Positions 1 to 7,371 of a stretch of 33,283 bases of DNA are shown piece by piece. The notes under the pieces are model-generated. The model did no database searches. It was not told the DNA's origin and was given only the letters and a program-made list of their open reading frames with translations. Position numbers and translations under genes: made by a program. The stretch comes from JAJDFU01 sp964595955 (GTDB lineage Bacteria > Bacteroidota > Bacteroidia > Chitinophagales > Saprospiraceae). Positions within the stretch are counted from its first letter, which is position 1, and every line of letters begins with the position of its first letter. The stretch is from the NCBI GenBank assembly GCA_964595955.1, contig CAZQSF010000042.1:1-33283 (forward strand), read 5' to 3'.

Positions 1-60
1 TCCTCTTCTAATTTTCCTTACCTTCTCCAACAGTGTCAATGAACTTTTCGCAACCCTATC
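1..60 (-). promoter_or_regulatory. Probable rRNA operon leader (antitermination/processing box)
   Basis: Read on the minus strand, this stretch contains GTTCATTGACA (complement of 34-44), followed by a purine-rich tract that runs off the window. A GTTCnTTGACA box is a familiar element just upstream of 16S (and in the 16S-23S spacer) of Bacteroidota rRNA operons. Together with the consensus promoter at 153-183 pointing the same way, it suggests that an rRNA operon begins just left of the window. No rRNA gene sequence itself is visible, so this is inference from the leader only. Confidence 0.55.
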
Positions 61-152
61 CCCGTCTATCAGAAACAGCGGGTTGCTATTCGATCTGCAT
101 TTCTAAAAGAGATGCAATTTGTTTTTTGCCTTCCTCATTTGAAAAGCGAGTG

Positions 153-183
153 CAAATGTAGTTCTCTTTTCCATACTGCGCAA
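153..183 (-). promoter_or_regulatory. Consensus Bacteroidota promoter reading left (rRNA P candidate)
   Basis: On the minus strand a -33 TTG (complement of 181-183) is followed by a 20-nt spacer and a perfect -7 box TACATTTG (complement of 153-160), matching the Bacteroidota consensus TTG-N19-21-TAnnTTTG. An A/T-rich tract lies just upstream (about 191-220). Transcription would start near 146 and run through the leader box at 34-44. A 60-codon open frame at 86-268 overlaps this promoter and is not considered a gene. Confidence 0.6.
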
Positions 184-390
184 GCCCGCTTGAAAAAAAA
201 TTTCGAGATAATTTCGAAAGGGGCGAAAAAAGCGCACTAGATCTGAAATGAACTAGCCCGGAACGCACAGCATCTATGTCTGGGACTTTAGCGCGAGAGA
301 ATTCGCGCGTTCACGTTCGCCCTTGAAAGGACGGATGTGAAAGATATGCACCGGCGCAGAAGACTTGCCATCTTCATTTTTGCGCGGATG
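184..390. other. Non-coding spacer between carotenoid operon and rRNA leader
   Basis: No gene is recognisable. Two small hairpins are visible. One is GCGCGA-N6-TCGCGC (291-308). The other is GCGCAGAAGA pairing with TCTTC...TGCGC (354-385, with a 5-nt bulge), lying directly downstream of the lycopene cyclase stop on the minus strand; it could be an mRNA end signal, but no U-tract follows it. Confidence 0.35.
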
Positions 391-1245
391 TCAAAGGTAA
401 GCCTTTCCTCTGAAAAAGTCAAATAATGTGGTGCAGGAAAATAGCAGCAGAAAAGAGTAGACCAGATCGTCGGCGGGAATAGACCCCAGCCGGAAGCCGA
501 GGTACTCCTGCGGATTGTAGATCACCACCGGTTCTTGGGTAAAGCCACCCGTAAGCACGCCATTGACCAAAAGAAAGGGCAATACCGAAATCAGAAAGGC
601 CAGGTAAAAGCGGCTGCGGGCCATGCCCCGGACGAACAGAAGGTGGAAGAGAACAAAGGCAAAGGACAAAAGGAAGGTGGTGCTGGTGTACAGGTGATCC
701 AGGCGCCATAGACCGATACCGAGAAACCCTGCCGCAAGCCCGTATGACAACCAGGGCTCAGCAGGTGCCAGCACATCTTTTTTCAGGTAGGCATTCAGGC
801 ATTCGTAGATAAATACACAGGCAAAGGGCACCGAGAAGAAAAATAGCCACTCCTCAACGGGCAGGTTGAGCAAATAAATGCCCGAAAGGTATCGACCGTT
901 AAAACCCCAAACGCCCTGCTCGGTGAAATAGACGTCCCATCCGATGAACAGGCCGCCCAAGATGGCTATGGCGGGCAACAGGTATTTCCACTCCGTGTAA
1001 TAGTGCACCTTGCGGTCAAAGCTGAGCAAGAGTACGGGGACCAAAGTAAAAGCGTGGAGATACAGGTAGGTGTAGGAAGATTCCAGCCCGGGCAAAAGGC
1101 GAATGCGATCTACCCGGAGAAGGAGATTATGCTCCGCCACGACATCCCAATGCCAGAGCAGGCCCACCCCCAGGAAGGCAAGTGGCCACCAAAGGATACG
1201 CAGCCAGGATGGCCGCCCCAGGGGTATGCTTTCTGCTTTGCTCAT
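391..1245 (-). CDS. Lycopene cyclase domain protein (fused CrtYcd type)
   Basis: Integral membrane protein of 284 aa that should cyclise the ends of lycopene to beta-ionone rings (beta-carotene synthesis). It has about seven hydrophobic segments and the two half-domains of the heterodimeric/fused lycopene cyclase family. The first half carries WGFN..Y.SGIYLLNLPVEEWLFF (PVEE at residues 129-132). The second half carries a related IPADDLVYSF motif near residue 257, where the usual ED pair is DD. Its ATG overlaps the crtB stop as ATGA, so it is the third gene of a crtI-crtB-cyclase operon and probably translationally coupled. Fused CrtYc-CrtYd cyclases are known from Bacteroidota, archaea and fungi. 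No ketolase or hydroxylase gene lies in the window, so the final pigment cannot be stated. Confidence 0.88.
   Translation of the reverse strand: MSKAESIPLGRPSWLRILWWPLAFLGVGLLWHWDVVAEHNLLLRVDRIRLLPGLESSYTYLYLHAFTLVPVLLLSFDRKVHYYTEWKYLLPAIAILGGLFIGWDVYFTEQGVWGFNGRYLSGIYLLNLPVEEWLFFFSVPFACVFIYECLNAYLKKDVLAPAEPWLSYGLAAGFLGIGLWRLDHLYTSTTFLLSFAFVLFHLLFVRGMARSRFYLAFLISVLPFLLVNGVLTGGFTQEPVVIYNPQEYLGFRLGSIPADDLVYSFLLLFSCTTLFDFFRGKAYL
392..422 (-). promoter_or_regulatory. Second consensus promoter inside the lycopene cyclase 3' end
   Basis: On the minus strand a TTG (complement of 420-422), a 20-nt spacer and TACCTTTG (complement of 392-399) form a perfect TTG-N20-TAnnTTTG promoter. It sits over the last codons and stop of the lycopene cyclase gene and would start transcripts near 385 heading into the putative rRNA leader. 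It may be an upstream tandem rRNA promoter or drive a small RNA; no function is shown by the sequence. Confidence 0.4.
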
Positions 1246-2078
1246 AGGAGGCCCAACTGATCGCGCACCGCACTGCTCACCAGCAAGACCATTTTCCGGC
1301 TATCCGGTACCCGGATGCGCTCTTGCTGCACCAGGGTAGCCGGCGAGCTCTTGATCTTCTGGAAAAGGTTGATGTAGTACACGTAGGCGAGATAGACACC
1401 AAACCGGGCCCCTTTCGGCAGTTGAATGATCCCCTTGTAGGCGTCGTCGAAATCTTTTTTGATATCCTCCTCGATCTGGCGCTTGTCCTCATTGGTGAAC
1501 CGCGTGAAATCCACACCGGGGAAGTACACCCGCCCCCGCTCGTCGAAATCGGACTTCATGTCGCGCAAAAAGTTGATCTTCTGAAATGCTGACCCCAGAC
1601 TACAGGCCGGCTTTTTCAGCCGCTGGTACATGGCGTCGTCGCCTTCGGCGAAAACCCGCAGGCACATCAAACCCACGACCTCGGCCGAACCGTAGATGTA
1701 GCGCTCGTATAAACTGTCTTCATAGCGAGAATGATGGAGGTCCATTTCCATGCTGTCCAGGAAGGCATCTATGAGTTCGCGTTCAATTTGATAGGCGCGC
1801 ACGGTTTCCTGAAAAGCCTGCAGGACCGGATTGAGGCTGATCCGCTCTTCGATCGCGCGATAGGTATCCTTCCGAAAACGCTGCAACAGACGTTCCTTGG
1901 GATATTCGTGAAAGGTGTCCACAATCTCATCGGCAAACCGCACAAAGCCGTAAATGGCGTAGATGGGGCGCTGAAATCGCTTGTGGAAGGCCCGGATACC
2001 CAGGGAAAATGAGGTGCTGTACCGGTTGGTGATCAACTGGCTGCATTCGTGACAGGTGCGGCTGTACAGGTCAAACAT
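1242..2078 (-). CDS. crtB: Phytoene synthase
   Basis: Squalene/phytoene synthase family protein of 278 aa, near the family's usual length. It condenses two geranylgeranyl diphosphates to phytoene. Both Mg2+-diphosphate-binding aspartate motifs are visible: DEIVD (50-54) and DMKSD (173-177, in NFLRDMKSDFDERGRVYFP). The YIYGSAEVVGLM segment typical of the family is at 127-138. It starts 21 nt after the crtI stop and its stop overlaps the next gene's ATG, so it is the middle gene of the operon. A short cysteine-containing N-terminus precedes the conserved region. Assignment is by family motifs and by the neighbours, a desaturase and a lycopene cyclase. Confidence 0.93.
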   Translation of the reverse strand: MFDLYSRTCHECSQLITNRYSTSFSLGIRAFHKRFQRPIYAIYGFVRFADEIVDTFHEYPKERLLQRFRKDTYRAIEERISLNPVLQAFQETVRAYQIERELIDAFLDSMEMDLHHSRYEDSLYERYIYGSAEVVGLMCLRVFAEGDDAMYQRLKKPACSLGSAFQKINFLRDMKSDFDERGRVYFPGVDFTRFTNEDKRQIEEDIKKDFDDAYKGIIQLPKGARFGVYLAYVYYINLFQKIKSSPATLVQQERIRVPDSRKMVLLVSSAVRDQLGLL

Positions 2079-2099
2079 CGTGCTTTGGTGTTTATCGGT

Positions 2100-3578
2100 T
2101 CAATTGGCAGGGATCAGGCGCATGATCTCGCGGGCAGCCACCCCTCCGGATATGAGCGAAGGCGGCACGCCGGGGCCCGGAGTGGTCAGTTGCCCGGTAA
2201 AGAACAGGTTGCTGACTTTCCTGCTGCGCAATTTGGGTTTTAAAAATGCGGTCTGTAACAAGGTGTTAGCAAGCCCGTACGCGTTGCCTTTGAACGCATG
2301 GTAATCGCGGATAAAATCGCGATGTGCAAAAGAGCGCTTGTACACGACCCTGGGGCGAACAGCCTGCCCGGTAAGTTGCTCCAAGCGATCCATCACAATG
2401 TGATAATAGCGCTCGCGAAGTTCGTCCGTGTCTTCCAGACCCGGTGCTAAAGGTATGAGAACAAAAAGATTTTCCATCCCTTGCGGAGCTACAGAGGGAT
2501 CTGTCACCGAAGGTGCACACACGTAAAAGAGGGGCTTGCTCGGCCACTTCGGCTCCTCGTAGATTTCCACGGCATGCTGGCCGAAGTCCTCATCGAAGAA
2601 AAGATTGTGGTGAAGCAAACCCTCAAGTTTTTTATCCACGCCCAGGTAAAACAACAAACTGGAAGGGGCCATGGTGCGCTTTGCCCAATAGGCAGGCGAG
2701 TAATTTCGCTTATCGGCCGGCAGGAGTTGTTGCTCAACATGGTGATAATCCGCCCCGCCCACAACCACGTCGGCCGGAAAGGCATCCTCGCGGGTACGCA
2801 CGAGCCGGGCCTTCCCATTCGGCACCTCGATGTGCGTTACTTCCTGGCCCAGGCGGATCGTTACGCCCTTTTCCCGGGCCAGGCTGACCATGGCTTCCAC
2901 GATCTTGTGCATGCCGCCCATGGGGTACCAGGTGCCCAGCGCCATATCGGCATAGTTCATCAGGCTGTACAGAGCAGGCGTCTTTTCGGGAGTGGCCCCC
3001 AAGAAGAGTACGGGGAACTCCAATAACTGGATGAGCTGGGGGTGGGAGAACAGTTTGTGCACATGGGCGGACATCGACTGGAACATCTGCAGGCGAAACA
3101 GGCTGCGAAGCACCCGCAGATCGGCAAACTCGAAGATGCTGTGTCCGGGCTTTTTCACAAAATCCCGCATGCCAACTTCGTACTTGTACTGGGCTTCTGC
3201 CAGAAAGCGGCGCAAATTGGCCCGGCTTCCGGGCTCATACCGCTCGAACATGTCTTCCAGTGCTTCCGGGCCTGCAGGCACCTGCATGAGGTCATTTTCC
3301 CCGAAATAAATCTGATAGGAGGGGTCGAGTCGAACCAATTCGTAGTAATCCGAGGCGGACTTCCCGAAGTGGCTGAAATACTGGTCGAACACATCCGGCA
3401 TCCAGTACCAGCTGGGGCCCATATCGAACACAAAGCCCTGAGCTTCGAACTGACGCGCCCTGCCGCCCGGGCCTTCATTTTTTTCCAGCAGTGTGACCTG
3501 GTAGCCCGCATCTGCTAAATGTGTGGCTGCGGACAGTCCGGCAAAACCGGAACCGATGACAACAACTTTTTTGGCCAA
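2100..3578 (-). CDS. crtI: Phytoene desaturase (lycopene-forming), TTG start
   Basis: FAD-dependent CrtI-type desaturase of 492 aa that introduces double bonds into phytoene to give lycopene. The N-terminal Rossmann dinucleotide motif GSGFAG is at residues 9-14, followed by an acidic end of strand 2 (LLEKN) and GGRA. The C-terminal carotenoid-oxidase signature appears as NLFFTGQLTTPGPGVPPSL. The reading frame opens with TTG: an in-frame TAA lies three codons upstream and no ATG is available, and the Rossmann strand begins immediately, so the TTG is the credible start. First gene of the carotenoid operon. A 16-bp palindrome lies about 33 bp upstream (3611-3626) and a terminator-like hairpin separates it from the rhodanese gene. 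Confidence 0.93.
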   Translation of the reverse strand: MAKKVVVIGSGFAGLSAATHLADAGYQVTLLEKNEGPGGRARQFEAQGFVFDMGPSWYWMPDVFDQYFSHFGKSASDYYELVRLDPSYQIYFGENDLMQVPAGPEALEDMFERYEPGSRANLRRFLAEAQYKYEVGMRDFVKKPGHSIFEFADLRVLRSLFRLQMFQSMSAHVHKLFSHPQLIQLLEFPVLFLGATPEKTPALYSLMNYADMALGTWYPMGGMHKIVEAMVSLAREKGVTIRLGQEVTHIEVPNGKARLVRTREDAFPADVVVGGADYHHVEQQLLPADKRNYSPAYWAKRTMAPSSLLFYLGVDKKLEGLLHHNLFFDEDFGQHAVEIYEEPKWPSKPLFYVCAPSVTDPSVAPQGMENLFVLIPLAPGLEDTDELRERYYHIVMDRLEQLTGQAVRPRVVYKRSFAHRDFIRDYHAFKGNAYGLANTLLQTAFLKPKLRSRKVSNLFFTGQLTTPGPGVPPSLISGGVAAREIMRLIPAN

Positions 3579-3610
3579 GCAGTCTTATTTTTAATACCTA
3601 CCCTCAACAG

Positions 3611-3626
3611 CATTTGCCCGCAAATG
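3611..3626. promoter_or_regulatory. Palindrome upstream of crtI (candidate operator)
   Basis: CATTTGC-CC-GCAAATG is a perfect inverted repeat with 7-bp arms and a 2-bp centre, 33 bp before the crtI TTG. On the minus strand it overlaps an ATTTG that could belong to a weak -7 box. Dyads at this place often bind repressors, but no regulator gene lies next to it, so the role is a guess. Confidence 0.35.
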
Positions 3627-3671
3627 TTTAAGCGCTCAGGCCCAACCGATGCCCGCCGCTGGCCAGTAAAA

Positions 3672-3705
3672 TAAAAAGGACAGCGCAAATCGCGCTGCCC
3701 CTTTT
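3672..3705 (-). terminator. Intrinsic terminator after the rhodanese gene
   Basis: Stem CAGCGC (3681-3686) pairs with GCGCTG (3692-3697) around a 5-nt loop. It extends outward through GG/CC and four A-T pairs, with two mismatches. On the minus strand the hairpin is followed by TTTTTATTTTA. It lies 20 nt past the rhodanese stop and before crtI, so it should insulate the carotenoid operon. Confidence 0.65.
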
Positions 3706-3725
3706 CGCGAACCCTGGGGTCCCGC

Positions 3726-4100
3726 TTAGTTTTCGGCCGACCAGGCGATAAACCCGCCTTTGAGGTCGTAGATCTCGGTAAAGCCCTGTTTCTCCAAAAG
3801 AGCTGACGCATTGGCGCTGCGCCGGCCGCTGCGGCAATACAACATCACCGGCTTATTGGGATCCAGCTTTTGAATCCCTTCCGCGAAATCGCCTTTGTTC
3901 AGCACATCCAGGTTTTGGGCTCCTTCGATGTGACCGGCTTCGAATTCTCGCGCCGTTCGAACATCCAGAAGTTGTACCTCTTCACCTTTGGCGAGCAGCA
4001 ATGCCTTGTATTCCTCTGCCTGAAGGACCTCGGTAAATGTCGTCGATGCCCGCTGGCCGGTACAGGCGAAGGCCAGCAACAGCCCAAAAAAAATGATCAA
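3726..4100 (-). CDS. Exported rhodanese-like single-domain protein (TTG start)
   Basis: Small 124-aa protein with a hydrophobic N-terminus ending in AFAC, a possible but non-consensus lipobox, followed by one rhodanese domain. The active-site loop CRSGRRS (Cys89) matches the CxxGxR pattern of sulfurtransferases, and DVRTAREFEAGHIEGA is the usual N-terminal rhodanese motif. It probably carries persulfide sulfur or acts as a periplasmic redox/sulfur protein; the substrate is unknown. The frame has no ATG: it opens with TTG four codons after an in-frame TAG. The n-region lacks positive charges, which is odd for a signal peptide. A perfect -7 box lies 36 nt upstream (4136-4143), supporting a short leader and this start. 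Confidence 0.8.
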   Translation of the reverse strand: MIIFFGLLLAFACTGQRASTTFTEVLQAEEYKALLLAKGEEVQLLDVRTAREFEAGHIEGAQNLDVLNKGDFAEGIQKLDPNKPVMLYCRSGRRSANASALLEKQGFTEIYDLKGGFIAWSAEN

Positions 4101-4135
4101 ATAGATGGACTAGTGCATAGTTGTTCGATTTTCGC

Positions 4136-4143
4136 CAAAGGTA
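4136..4143 (-). promoter_or_regulatory. -7 box of the rhodanese gene
   Basis: TACCTTTG on the minus strand matches TAnnTTTG exactly and is followed about 29 nt after the expected start site by the rhodanese TTG codon. No clear -33 TTG is seen at the ideal spacing. Confidence 0.45.
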
Positions 4144-4175
4144 GGCCCGATCGATGCAGAACCCGGTGATGCGGA

Positions 4176-4556
4176 TCACATTCGCTTCATGCGCATCACC
4201 CCGTCGGGGCCGCCGCGCCCCTCGCAATCGTCCTTGACCCGATTGAGGGTGAGCATATCGCCCTCCACTTTATAGGCGTAAACGCCTTTCTTATCCGGCC
4301 CGCAGGCCCGATCGCCGCCCATGTCCCAGACGGTAATCTGGTTGCCATCGAATTCGGTTTTGCCGCGCACATCAATGGAGCCGTCATTTTCCAGGTCGAT
4401 CGTGTAAGATCCGTCGTCCTGCATCGTAAATTTGGCCTCCCAGTGGCCGTCGGGAGTCTCCGCGGTCATAAGCCAGGATCCGGCCAGGTCTGCCTGAGCC
4501 ATTGCCAGCAGGGGGAGCAACCCGATCAGGGCCGCTAAGATGCATTTCTGTTTCAT
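4176..4556 (-). CDS. Small secreted protein, lipocalin/META-like beta fold suspected
   Basis: Protein of 126 aa with a clear Sec signal peptide (residues 1-21, cleavage after AMAQ). The mature part begins ADLAGSWLMTAETPDGHWEAKF and alternates short strands with acidic turns (DDGSYTID, NDGSIDVRG, VEGDMLTLNRV). Such a GSW...DGSYTI...GDMLTL pattern is typical of small lipocalin-like periplasmic proteins. Two cysteines (in RACGPD and DDCEGRG) could form a disulfide. No family is firmly recognised and no function is claimed. It is upstream of and co-oriented with the rhodanese gene, but that gene appears to have its own promoter. Confidence 0.75.
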   Translation of the reverse strand: MKQKCILAALIGLLPLLAMAQADLAGSWLMTAETPDGHWEAKFTMQDDGSYTIDLENDGSIDVRGKTEFDGNQITVWDMGGDRACGPDKKGVYAYKVEGDMLTLNRVKDDCEGRGGPDGVMRMKRM

Positions 4557-4815
4557 GCTTTTAGGGTTTTTGTGTAAACGATTTGATAGCTAGTGCATTA
4601 CAATTGATTAAGGTAAACGAAATATCTCCAATGAAGGCGATTTCCGCATAAAGTATTTTCCGAATCGCAAAAAAGGACCTTTTCGAAGACGAGACCCCTT
4701 CAGCCGTTCATTTCCTTATCTTGCTTCAAAACCTGGGGAGGCAAGCGCCTTTTCAAACGTTCGGTCGAAAGGGAAAGCGGACGTTGGACAGGTTCTTTTA
4801 GACCAGGCCGAAATT
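4557..4815. other. Divergent intergenic region
   Basis: This 259-bp A/T-richer region separates the minus-strand secreted protein from the plus-strand ABC operon and must hold promoters for both. For the plus operon the best -7-like element is TATCTTGC near 4718 (6 of 8 consensus bases), with no convincing -33. No RNA gene, dyad operator or open frame is recognised. Confidence 0.3.
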
Positions 4816-5448
4816 ATGCTGCAAACTCAAGATCTCACGTACACCTACCGCCGGGGCACCCCTCTGCGCTTTCCGGATCTTCACTGCGCTGCCGGTGAGC
4901 AGTGGCTGCTTCTGGGGCAGTCGGGCACCGGAAAGACGACCTTGCTGCACGTGTTGGGTGGATTGCGTTCGCCGGGCAGCGGCATGGTGAAGGTGGCCGG
5001 CCTGAGCCTGCAAAGCCTGAGCCGGGCCCGCCTCGACCACTTCCGCGGCCAAAAAATTGGCATCATCTTTCAAACGCCGCACTTCGTGCGCGCCCTGACG
5101 GTAGGCGAAAACCTGGCTCTTACCCAGCGCCTGGCGGGTAGGGCCGCCGATCGACGGCGCATTCAGGAGTTGTTGGACCACCTCAACATCGGCCACAAGC
5201 TGAACGACAAGCCCGACCGTCTGAGTGCCGGCGAGCAGCAACGGGTAGCGATCGCCCGGGCGCTTATCAATCAGCCGGCCTTGCTGCTCGCCGACGAACC
5301 CACCTCAGCCCTGGATGACCACAATTGCGAACGGGTCATCGACCTGATCGAACGACAGGCCTCCGAAGAAGGGGCAACCCTGCTGGTAGTGACTCACGAC
5401 AACCGGCTAAAGGCCAAATTCGAAAACCACATCTACCTGCAGGCATGA
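4816..5448 (+). CDS. ABC transporter ATPase, LolD/MacB-like
   Basis: ATP-binding subunit of 210 aa. It shows Walker A GQSGTGKTT (34-42), Q-loop Gln86 (IIFQTPHF), signature LSAGEQQRVA (136-145), Walker B LLLADEP (156-162) and switch His194 (VVTHD). The length and sequence place it in the LolD/FtsE/MacB subfamily that partners FtsX-like permeases and powers periplasmic or outer-membrane-directed mechanotransmission rather than ordinary import. Its stop overlaps the permease ATG as ATGA, so the two are translationally coupled. The downstream permease carries a histidine-rich loop, hinting that this complex serves metal handling rather than lipoprotein release. Confidence 0.9.
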   Translation: MLQTQDLTYTYRRGTPLRFPDLHCAAGEQWLLLGQSGTGKTTLLHVLGGLRSPGSGMVKVAGLSLQSLSRARLDHFRGQKIGIIFQTPHFVRALTVGENLALTQRLAGRAADRRRIQELLDHLNIGHKLNDKPDRLSAGEQQRVAIARALINQPALLLADEPTSALDDHNCERVIDLIERQASEEGATLLVVTHDNRLKAKFENHIYLQA

Positions 5449-6755
5449 ATCTATTCACACTGAGCTGGAAGAATATATGGCACAAGCCTTTTAATGCACT
5501 GCTGAGCTTGATCCTCTTTGCGCTGGGCGTCGGCCTCATTTCCCTTCTGCTCCTGCTGAACCACCAGATCCAGGCCCAATTTGAGCGCAACCTGGCCGGA
5601 ATCGACCTGGTGATCGGCGCCAAGGGAAGTCCGTTGCAACTCATCCTCAGCAGCATGTACCACATCGATGCTCCTACGGGCAATATCTCCATCCAAGAAG
5701 CCAAACCCTTTCTCAATCCGGCGCATCCGCTCATCCAAACGGCCGTGCCCCTCAGCCTGGGCGACAGCCACCAGGGGTATCGCATCGTCGGCACGAGCCC
5801 GGGTTTCCTGGATCTGTACGAACTGGAATTGGGCGAGGGCAGAAGGTGGAAAAAACCCATGGAAGTAGTGGCCGGCCGCGTGGTGGCCGAAAAATTGGGG
5901 CTGAAGATCGGCAGCCGTTTTCGAAGCTCTCACGGCTTCGTCGTCGATGAAAACCTCGTCCACGAAGACGCGCAAGCTTTTGAAGTGGTCGGCCTCCTGG
6001 AGCCTTCCGGTTCGGTGGCCGACCAACTCCTGCTGTGCGATGCGCGCAGCGTATGGGTGGTTCACGACCACGAGAGCGGAGACGCGCACGACCACGAGGA
6101 GCACGACCACGAGGAACACGACCACGAAGCGCACGAACACGAAGCGCACGAACACGAAGCGCACAGCCCAACCGGAGCCGGCCAGGCGGATCTCCTCGAT
6201 CACCCGGAGGAGGAGATCACCGCCCTGCTGATTCGCTTTAAAGGGCGAAGCTACCAGGCGCTGAACATGCAACGGGCCATAAACGACAATACCGACCTGC
6301 TGGCCGCTACTCCGGCCATTGAGATCAACCGCCTGTACAACATTATGGGCGGCTGGCTGAACGCTTTGCAAATCCTCGCATACGTGATCATCGGGGTGTC
6401 GGCCCTGAGCGTTTTTGTTTCGCTTTACTCCTCGCTGCGCGAACGGCGGTACGAACTGGCCATTATGCGGGTGGGAGGCGCCACGCCCGGCACGCTCTTC
6501 CGGCTCATTGTCCTGGAGGGCCTTATCCTGGCCGGATTGGGCTGGCTGCTGGGCATTGCCTTCAGCCATGTGGCCATGGAAGCCATTGCCCGCCAAATGG
6601 AGGCATCTTACCGCTATTCCTTCAGCGGGGGCGTCTTCCTGAAGCAGGAAGGCTGGCTGCTGGCCGCCGCCCTCGGCATCGGATTCCTGGCCGCTGTATT
6701 GCCGGCTATTCGCGCCAGCCAGACCGACATCAGCCAAACGCTGGCAGAAGGGTAG
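5445..6755 (+). CDS. FtsX-like ABC permease with histidine-rich periplasmic loop
   Basis: Permease of 436 aa with the MacB/LolC plan: an N-terminal membrane helix (about 18-40), a large periplasmic domain (about 45-315) and three C-terminal helices (about 325-430) with the FtsX region SLRERRYELAIMRVGGA. Unusually, residues 207-240 form a low-complexity insert with 13 His among Asp/Glu/Ala, encoded by 15-bp tandem repeats (6084-6164). Such loops usually bind Zn2+, Ni2+ or Cu2+. The start at 5445 is chosen because it overlaps the ATPase stop (ATGA); an upstream extension of the frame would run inside the ATPase gene. With the ATPase and the two CxxC proteins downstream this looks like a metal-related ABC locus; substrate and direction are inferred, not shown. 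Confidence 0.88.
   Translation: MNLFTLSWKNIWHKPFNALLSLILFALGVGLISLLLLLNHQIQAQFERNLAGIDLVIGAKGSPLQLILSSMYHIDAPTGNISIQEAKPFLNPAHPLIQTAVPLSLGDSHQGYRIVGTSPGFLDLYELELGEGRRWKKPMEVVAGRVVAEKLGLKIGSRFRSSHGFVVDENLVHEDAQAFEVVGLLEPSGSVADQLLLCDARSVWVVHDHESGDAHDHEEHDHEEHDHEAHEHEAHEHEAHSPTGAGQADLLDHPEEEITALLIRFKGRSYQALNMQRAINDNTDLLAATPAIEINRLYNIMGGWLNALQILAYVIIGVSALSVFVSLYSSLRERRYELAIMRVGGATPGTLFRLIVLEGLILAGLGWLLGIAFSHVAMEAIARQMEASYRYSFSGGVFLKQEGWLLAAALGIGFLAAVLPAIRASQTDISQTLAEG
6084..6164 (+). repeat. 15-bp in-frame tandem repeat coding the His-rich loop
   Basis: Five 15-bp units of the form GxGCACGAxCACGAx, plus a 6-bp remainder, lie head to tail; units 4 and 5 are identical and the others differ at a few third or Glu/Ala positions. 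Each unit encodes (A/E)H(D/E)HE. The unit length is a multiple of three, so slippage would lengthen or shorten the loop without breaking the permease. Confidence 0.85.
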
Positions 6756-6904
6756 ATCAATGGCTGCATGCGGGGGGCTTCGCATTTTTCCGCCTGCAGA
6801 GGCCATTAACGCCTTATTAAGGACTGTTTTCCCGGAATTTGTGTTACTATCTTGAAGCTTGCATCCAGAATAAGTTCTTTCGCCCATTAAATGGATTTCG
6901 CAGT

Positions 6905-7357
6905 ATGCAACTAAAGGTTTTCACACTCGCCCTGGGGCTCGTTTTGATCGCCGGTCCGGTTTTCTCCCAGGATGCCGCCAACATCTGGCGCACTCTGGGC
7001 ACGGTACAGGTGGAAAAGGAGTTCGACCCCACCATCGGTATGGAGATTATCCGGCCTCACTTCGGCCCGCTCATCGAAAAACTCAATGGAAAGGAGGTGA
7101 CCGTACGCGGATATGTGATCCCCCTGACCGGCAAGCGCAAGCAGAGCCAGTTTCTCTTTTCCGCCTATCCCTACAGTCAGTGCTTTTTCTGCGGGCAGGC
7201 CGGACCGGAGACCGCCATGGAGGTATTTCTGCAAGACGGCCACAGCGTCCTTTACCAGGAAGAGGCGCTGTTGGTGAAGGGGACCTTGCGTCTGCGCAGC
7301 ATGGGAGATGTCAACGGCTTGTTTTACAGCTTACAGGATGCCAAAGTCGTTCAATAA
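6905..7357 (+). CDS. Secreted CxxC protein, DUF3299-like (copy 1)
   Basis: Protein of 150 aa with a signal peptide (1-22, cleaved after VFSQ). The mature part has a pattern I associate with DUF3299: PxF..LI..LNGKEVTVRGYVIPL, then a segment ending YSQCFFCGQAGPE with Cys93 and Cys96, then a strand-rich tail (LLVKGTLRLR). The GKxVTVxGYxIP part suggests an OB-like barrel, and the CxxC could bind metal or be redox-active. The start at 6905 is preferred because it begins the signal peptide; an upstream in-frame ATG at 6839 gives an implausible leader. It follows the His-rich permease by 149 bp and precedes a paralogue by 14 bp. Confidence 0.8.
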   Translation: MQLKVFTLALGLVLIAGPVFSQDAANIWRTLGTVQVEKEFDPTIGMEIIRPHFGPLIEKLNGKEVTVRGYVIPLTGKRKQSQFLFSAYPYSQCFFCGQAGPETAMEVFLQDGHSVLYQEEALLVKGTLRLRSMGDVNGLFYSLQDAKVVQ

Positions 7358-7371
7358 ACCAATCGGAACGT

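Noticed and set aside
86..268. A 60-codon minus frame at the left edge
   Set aside because: It spans the consensus promoter and lies in the probable rRNA leader region; no homology-like features.
4606..4612. GATTAAG near the ABC operon as a possible metalloregulator site
   Set aside because: Only a 7-base match with no partner arm; expected by chance in an A/T-rich spacer.
6061..6170. Short regular repeats as a possible CRISPR-like array
   Set aside because: Units are 15 bp, directly adjacent without spacers and in frame within the permease gene.
5451..6887. A 478-codon minus frame opposite the His-rich permease
   Set aside because: Shadow of the permease; its apparent Val/Phe-rich repeat is only the complement of the His-coding repeat.
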